From NCBI GenBank assembly GCA_014218235.1, contig CM024755.1, forward strand, positions 162,991,941 through 163,055,940: a stretch of 64,000 nucleotides of DNA. Direction: 5' to 3'. This DNA comes from Colocasia esculenta (Eukaryota; Streptophyta; Magnoliopsida; Alismatales; Araceae). Position numbers and translations under genes: made by a program. Below the pieces are notes generated by a model that was not told the DNA's origin, ran no database searches, and saw only the letters and a list, made by a program, of their open reading frames with translations. Of the stretch, positions 58,292 to 64,000 are shown in pieces. Numbering within the stretch: the stretch's first letter is position 1; each line of letters opens with the position of its first letter.

Positions 58292-60473
58292 ATTAGTTCG
58301 ATAAATCTAGGGATAACCTGTGAGGATGGGTAGAAAGCCTAAGGTTAAGCTAGATAAGTATAGTTGAATATAGATTATATTGAGTATGAAATGAAAATTT
58401 AGAGGTAGTTTTTTCCCTACGATTCTTCTCCACTTCCAAACTTCATGCTTGTAGTTCCTTCATCCGTATAAACCCATGTTTACATTTGTCCTTGATTCTG
58501 AAAGCATTATTAGGTTTGTTTTCCTATCCATTGTGATCATGCTTTAGCTAGAGTTTTGTTATGACTCAAGCATACTATGAAACTTATTCCATTAGAAGCA
58601 AGAAAAGGTTGTTAGGAAGTGTTGCACTTCTAGTTATCATTTTGTTTTTAGATTTCCATGTCATAGTATATCCCTATTGTCCTACTTGTCTCCCTCATGA
58701 AATATGGTGTTAGAACTGGAATTAAGACCATTTTAATGTTGTCAATCGTGTAAAGATTCATAGGAACACTTGGTAGAATTTTCTGTGGTACTTCTACCAC
58801 ATTCTTGGAAGCTTGGACTTCACCTATTGACTGACGACACTTACCTGTCGACAGCCCTTCCCTATCTGTCGACAGATACCCTCAGAACCAGAAAACCTTG
58901 CTCTGTCTGTTGTTATCTGTCGACAGCCATTTCCTAGCTGTCGACAGACACCAGTTTGTGTTGAACTGATCCTTCTTCAGTTAGGTGTGTCAGCAGGTTC
59001 AGTCAGAAGTGTCAGCAGACCCTTGTAAGACTGAACTCATACCTTATTTACATTCCATATCATTTAAGTAAATGTTACAATTTACTTAAGATATTATATG
59101 TAAATAAGGAAGTACCCCCCATTTGAATCCAATAAAATATCAGAAAAATCATATCTCTTACCAATAAAAAGTCAACTCTCTCACCGAAGAAGAAAACGTG
59201 ATTTTGGCGATTCCATCAAAATAGCGTCTTTCTAATTTCTCACAATTTGACCTACCTAAAAATTCATAATTCGAATAAACCTACTAGAATGTTAAAAATC
59301 CAAGGTCCAGTGAAAAATGGTTAACACCCATATGACTTCTCCAAGGGAGCCCTCTCCTACTGAAGGAAAAGTCAAACCTGCTAATTTCTTAATTTACCTT
59401 AATATGACTTGTACATTGATATGTTATTATCTCTGATTCTAAATAAGAATTAGTAAATGAATTGTTCAACCAATCATATATATTTCATGACCATCCTCGT
59501 GATATATTTTTCCGTTGACTTTCCCATGTTCTTGGATTCTAAATTATTATATCATTGAAATGAATCAGTTATTCCTCATTTACCTCCATCCCTCACTAAA
59601 TCAAGTGAAACTCTTTAATAACTCGAATGTGTGGAACACTCACACAATTGATGACTCAATGTTTTGAGATCATTTTAAATCTCACAAATCGTATACACAC
59701 AATGTAGGATTGAATCTGTTTATGTCTATTGGAGTAGACAATCAAACAAATAGTGAAGAAAAGAAGTAGAAAAATATCCAATTAGGAAGAATTTTGGGAA
59801 AATGCAAGGATATGCAAATACATTGTACAAGAATTTGGACTTAATGAAATGACTCCTTGAACTTCCAATTACATCCTCTATAGGCTTGAACTCATCAAAA
59901 TTTTTCTTATAACTGTAACATAAGAATCAAATGTCTCATAGATGAGTTAAATCCTAAAGTTTTGCTTTAATTAATAAACAACATGGCATGTCAATGCACA
60001 CAAACAATTGGACTTGAAATCAGTAGGAAGAGTATCTGTAGAGTTAACTTCATGTCTTCTAAGAGTCAACCTCAATCAGGTGATTACAGTTTTGATTAAT
60101 TATCCATCACATAGAGTTGATCTTGTAATTTCCTCGTATCAACCTCACATATGAGTAGTGTCAACCTAAGAAGTAATTAGGGTCAACACACTTAATAGAC
60201 CTTTTGACTTTATGAATTTTCATATGTTATAAACGACTTGTGTTAAATATTTATTACATTCAGCTGGATATATATCAAAACCAGGAACACAATATATATC
60301 ATTTGTCATATCTCAAATCCTACAAGAAAAAGGTACCATTTAATCATGAAGATTAATGTATCGAGTAACTGGATACTACTGTAACAGTTGTATTAATAGT
60401 ATGAATCAGAAAAGCTGAGTTTTAAATCACATGATTAACTAACTAAACTTAAATTGTTTGCTCGGCCAGCGTA
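58292..60473 (+). mobile_element. Non-coding internal region of E, containing fragments of other LTRs
   Basis: No gag core or pol can be read. Three parts differ. 58292-58800 is unassigned. 58810-59520 has CTGTCGACAG words (58835-58950) and then sequence homologous to LTR I (44740-45300; shared 'actcataccttatttac' and 'tccaagggagccctc'-like blocks). 59560-60300 resembles a decayed copia LTR on the minus strand ('ccctcactaaatcaagtgaa', cf. 9502 in A; GTGTCAACCT words near 60060-60170). These may be nested fragments or parts captured by the element. Confidence 0.55.
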
Positions 60474-60891
60474 ATGGGAGAAGAAGCACAATGGAAAGAA
60501 GTTCAACATGCAATGGACAACCTTGCTCAGTCCATAGAACGAATAGTTCCTGTCAATGACCAAGGAAAATGGAACTGCTAAGGACATTAAGAGTCTAAAC
60601 TCTCAAGAAACAGTGAGTATTATAGTGTCCATACGGAAGAAGACAATTCTCCCCAATGATAGAGAAATAACGGGAAAACAGAAGATGAAGCGGAGCAAAG
60701 AGAACAAAAAGATTAAGAAGGCCAAAAAGCAAGCAAACGAAGCTTGTGCATCTTGTCACAAATCAGGCCACATCAAAGAGAACTGCTGGCGGAGACTAGG
60801 AGCATGTTTAAGGTGCGGAAGTCTAGAGCATCGGATCTCAGAATGTCCTGTACTCTCTCAGAGCAAAGACAAGAGTTCAGGAAAAACTTGA
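60474..60891 (+). pseudogene. Short gypsy gag remnant of E with two zinc knuckles
   Basis: A first frame from ATG 60474 reads MGEEAQWKEVQHAMDNLAQS and stops near 60580. A second, overlapping frame (60556-60891) is Lys-rich (KENKKIKKAKKQ) and holds two CCHC knuckles, CASCHKSGHIKENC (60747-60788) and CLRCGSLEHRISEC (60807-60848), then a stop. The knuckle pair is typical of the nucleocapsid end of gypsy gag. The large capsid domain is missing and no protease follows. Confidence 0.82.
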
Positions 60892-61446
60892 AGCCACAAG
60901 GAAAAGTGACTGGAGTTATTAGAAGTTAATTTAAGTATAAGTTAATAGGATTAGAGTATAAAGTGCTTGAATTTAGTTATTGTAGTAGGATACCAATCAA
61001 TGTAACTTTACAAGGCTGATTATAGAGTTATGTACTGGAAATCTTATGTGATAAATAAAATTCTCGTTGTCTATCTTTACTCATCAAACCTTAATACCTT
61101 TTCAAGGGAATATGTACTCATATAACTCTATGAGGGTTATAGTTATTCCTTGATAATAGAAATCTTAGGAGTAATATACTACTACCAGAAATAAAAAACA
61201 TAGTAGTGAATACATCTGATTGACCTCATGATCACAACATGGTCTCCTTGGATCTAAAAATGCTAACAAATATTCAAATTTCCATCAACTACTGATGGCA
61301 TACATTATATGACATGATAATCATAACAAGATTGATGAGACTAATATATATTAAATAAATTTAAAAGGTTGGAAACTTACATCTTTGTGATCCATCCAAA
61401 CTAAGTCAGAAGTTTGGAGGACCAAACTCTTTTTAGTGGAGAGAGT
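60892..61446 (+). mobile_element. 3' internal region and polypurine tract of E
   Basis: AT-rich, no coding frame recognised. The last bases before LTR2 (AGTGGAGAGAGT, 61434-61445) are a plausible polypurine tract. Confidence 0.65.
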
Positions 61447-64000
61447 TGTAACGCCCCAGAAATTTAAAATGTTAAGAAAATAGAAATATTTGGTTAAATA
61501 CCTTAGGGTTGTTATTAAATTGTGATAATTAGATGATAGACATAATTAGTGGTAATGAACGTTATCCCAGTATCGTATCTCGAAGTGTGTGCCTCCACAG
61601 GGCGATACCGGAAAACGACAACGAAATAAAAATCTGAGAACATCATAATTTCTAGAAAAATGTGGAGAAATCAATATGTAATTATCTGAATTTTTCGACG
61701 TACGGATTTCAAGGTACAGTCGACGCGACCATTTTTCGGGTGATTTTTCACCTACTATAAAATAAATTCTAAAAATAAAACTAAATCACCATAATTTGTA
61801 AAACTATGAAATTAGTCTATGGTTGAAATTTTAAGACAAATGGACACCATTTAGAGGTGATTGTCTAGTGATCATTGGGCCAGCCGAATTAGGGACTATT
61901 TATGGTGATGATTTTATGGATTTTTTGGTGGTCCACGTGTGAAGTGTTGTGAGGCCACAACACATGGTAGAAGCTTCTATGCTTATGCTTTATGTGTAAG
62001 TGTTGGATGGGTTGCATGAAGCAGGTGTCCTTGGCATGGTTTAAGAGGTTTAAAGGCTTGACACCTTGATGGCTGACGTGCCATCGTGCATGGATGTTTG
62101 GAGGGTTATAAACCTCCCAACACCCAGCGTGTAAGATTTTCCACTTCTTGCTCTTGCCTCTCTCCTGCCCTTGTTGTGCCTACTGCTGCTTTGGGTTGTT
62201 GCGGCTGCACCTGATGGCCACCCTGCCATGAGTGTTGCTTTATTTTAATGGAAGTTGCTGCCGCATGAACTGTTGTTTCTGCTGTTCGTGTTGATAGTGC
62301 TTGCAAATCTCGCTACAGTTGGAGTGCTGCTGCTGGAGATGCTGAGTACTGTCTTGCACCTTCGCGTGGGTGGCAAGCTACTGGAGCTGTTGCTTTCCTT
62401 GTTTGATTAGAAGTGTGAGAACTATAGCTGTTGGGGACAGCTGCACCTTGGTTCCATCAAGACCATCGGAATGAAAGTAACATCCTTCAAATTTAGGTAG
62501 GATTCAATATTTCCTTCCTCTCTTACTCTTACCCTTGATCTAGCAATAGAACTTATTGCTAAGTGTACAAGCTCTCAATCTTGTTTGAGATCTGTAAGTA
62601 CCTCTAGAAGCTTGTGTGCATCATGTGTGGTTGTAGAACCCTCTCCCTATCTCTTCTCTGTTCTAGTCTTTGATTTCCACTCATGTTACAAAATTCATGA
62701 TCACCCTTACTTGCCTTACACTTGCGGATTCTCTTTTGAAACAATGTATTTATCCCTTATAAGCATGTTTTAGTTGTGCTTGTAGGATTCAATTCCTTCT
62801 ATCCTTCTCTACACTAGTGGATTACTAGCTTGAAGGGGATCTCACCTTGTATGTCATCCTGTAGTCTCATCCTATAATTCTGAAAGTATGTTCTTCACAA
62901 CTACATTCCATCATGTTTTTAGTTAATTGTCATTTTAAGTTAATGTCATCCATAGGAGTTTAAGATAATTTCTCTTTCTTAACTTGATTCAAACTCTGGA
63001 GTGTTTATCCATCATGTTTTAGTTAATTGTCATGTTTAAGTTTGATCAAGTTCTGTCGACAGACGAACCCATTACTGTCGACAGGACCCACAGACAGAAG
63101 TCTGATTTCTTCACCTGTGTGTTGCTGTCGACAGCACCACTGCTTGCTGTCGACAGATGCACACAGACCTGAAGATATGCTCACTGGTTAGCCAGTCCTG
63201 TCGACAGCAACCTTGTGCCTGTCGACAGGTGGCAACAGTGCATGTTTTCAGCCATTGTTTTACTCCATTTCTTGATGCAAATCCTACCCAATTGTACCAA
63301 CTAATAGTCCACCTAAATCTATGGTTTTACTACCCAAAAACTTACTAAAACCAGTCATGTCCCTTCTTTGTACCATGAATTATTTCTCCGAATTTCGAAC
63401 AACATTGACCTCGAAAGGCTACCAATCTCTGAAATCAATAAGAAAGCATAGTTTCTTCACTCTTGTGTGTAAACTTTGAATGAACCCTTGTGTGTCCTTG
63501 ACTCATTAAATGATAAGTGTGTGATGATGACAAGTTGTGAGTCTTTGAACTCATTCGAGAAATATGCCTGGCAAATAAAGGGCTGGTTCAGTCCTGGGGG
63601 GAGCGCCCGAATTCATCAGTGGCCGCGCGGGGGCAAATTTGTCAGTGGCCGTGCGGGGGCGATGAGGACATCATGGATGTTGGCATACATCAGTTCGTGT
63701 TGATTAGTCATCATATCATACTTGTGTGCGTGAAAATATGTCTGATTGTCAGTGGCCGTACGGGGGCAAATTTTTCAGTGGCCGTGCGGGGGCATTGAGG
63801 ACATCGAGATATTGACATTACATCAATTCGTACTTGATTAGTTATCATGTCATGCTTATGTGTGTGATTTTGTATTTGATTATGAACTCAAGTATCATCC
63901 TGAACTATTGATTCTAATTCCAACATTGTACTTGTTCAACACATGTTATTGACTGATCTCGTGTTTTCGTTCTTGGAACACCCATGTTAATGATCTTTGC
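61447..64000 (+). mobile_element. 3' LTR of E, incomplete at window end
   Basis: It starts TGTAACGCCCC and matches LTR1. TATA is at about 62107. It has a deletion near 63009 filled with about 33 bp ('tccatcatgttttagttaat...') that also occurs upstream near 62905. It holds a CTGTCGACAG cluster (63053-63231) and CAGTGGCCGTGCGGGGG repeats near 63618-63790, including a block missing from LTR1. Confidence 0.92.
63611..63795. repeat. CAGTGGCCGTACGGGGG repeats in LTR2 of E
   Basis: Two pairs of the unit, each pair separated by 'gcaaattt', lie near 63618/63645 and 63749/63776, each followed by 'gaggacatc'. LTR1 keeps only one pair (57684/57711). The pairs look like a duplication of about 130 bp. Confidence 0.85.

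Larger units (their letters stand above)
51742..64000 (+). mobile_element. Gypsy element E (plus strand), runs past the window end
   Basis: LTR1 is 51742-58276 (interrupted by G), the PBS is at 58280, the internal region is 58277-61446 and LTR2 starts at 61447 and is incomplete at 64000. LTRs begin TGTAACGCCCC. The putative left TSD is GCGGC (51737-51741); the right one is outside. The internal region holds only a short zinc-knuckle gag and no pol, so E is a gag-only, non-autonomous element (TR-GAG-like). Confidence 0.9.

Overview
This window is plant nuclear DNA made almost entirely of nested LTR retrotransposons and their remains. No host gene, rRNA, tRNA gene or CRISPR array could be recognised. 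The evidence for a plant is the set of lineages seen: Ty1/copia elements primed by initiator tRNA-Met, a chromodomain Ty3/gypsy element (Tekay/Del-like), an Athila-like gypsy element and a Tat-like gypsy element. The mix fits a large, repeat-rich flowering-plant genome; the species cannot be told from it.

Layout. 1-5340: debris of copia elements on the minus strand (an LTR-like piece, a broken plant-transposon-protein-like fragment and a decayed copia polymerase), joined to a copia pre-integrase piece in the opposite orientation. 6120-9088: a Tat-like gypsy fragment J on the plus strand (LTR end, PBS, gag, protease, start of RT). It is interrupted at 9089 by an Athila-like element D (plus strand), whose pieces run to about 48465. 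D is broken by four elements: A (copia, 9213-37687, TSD TGGGT, inside D's LTR), H (copia solo-LTR-like, about 41866-42926), I (truncated gypsy LTR, about 43548-46425) and F (copia, about 48466-51741). A is itself broken by C (13792-23899, TSD ATATG) and B (chromovirus, 25374-34885, TSD CCTTG). C contains a solo LTR S (16789-19119, TSD ATACA). F is broken by E (51742 to beyond the window), and E's first LTR carries a copia fragment G. The nest is therefore at least five deep along two lines: J>D>A>C>S and J>D>F>E>G.

How the parts relate. B carries a full but broken gag-pol with a chromodomain. C has no coding capacity, but it shares LTR segments, the block beside the PPT and the block beside the PBS with B, so it looks like a non-autonomous (LARD-type) relative that a B-like element could mobilise. 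A has gag with three zinc knuckles but no recognisable pol. E has only a small zinc-knuckle gag remnant between LTRs of more than 2.5 kb (TR-GAG-like). Every coding region seen is interrupted or truncated. The longest open frame is G's 417-codon gag, whose last codons are LTR sequence of E.

The most intriguing pattern is that most of the LTR families carry their own cluster of short CG-centred, mostly palindromic motifs: GTGTCGACAC in A/L, CTGTCGACAG in H and E, GGTCGACC-type in I, TCGCGA/GAACGCGAC in B/C/S, and AACGATTT arrays in F/G.
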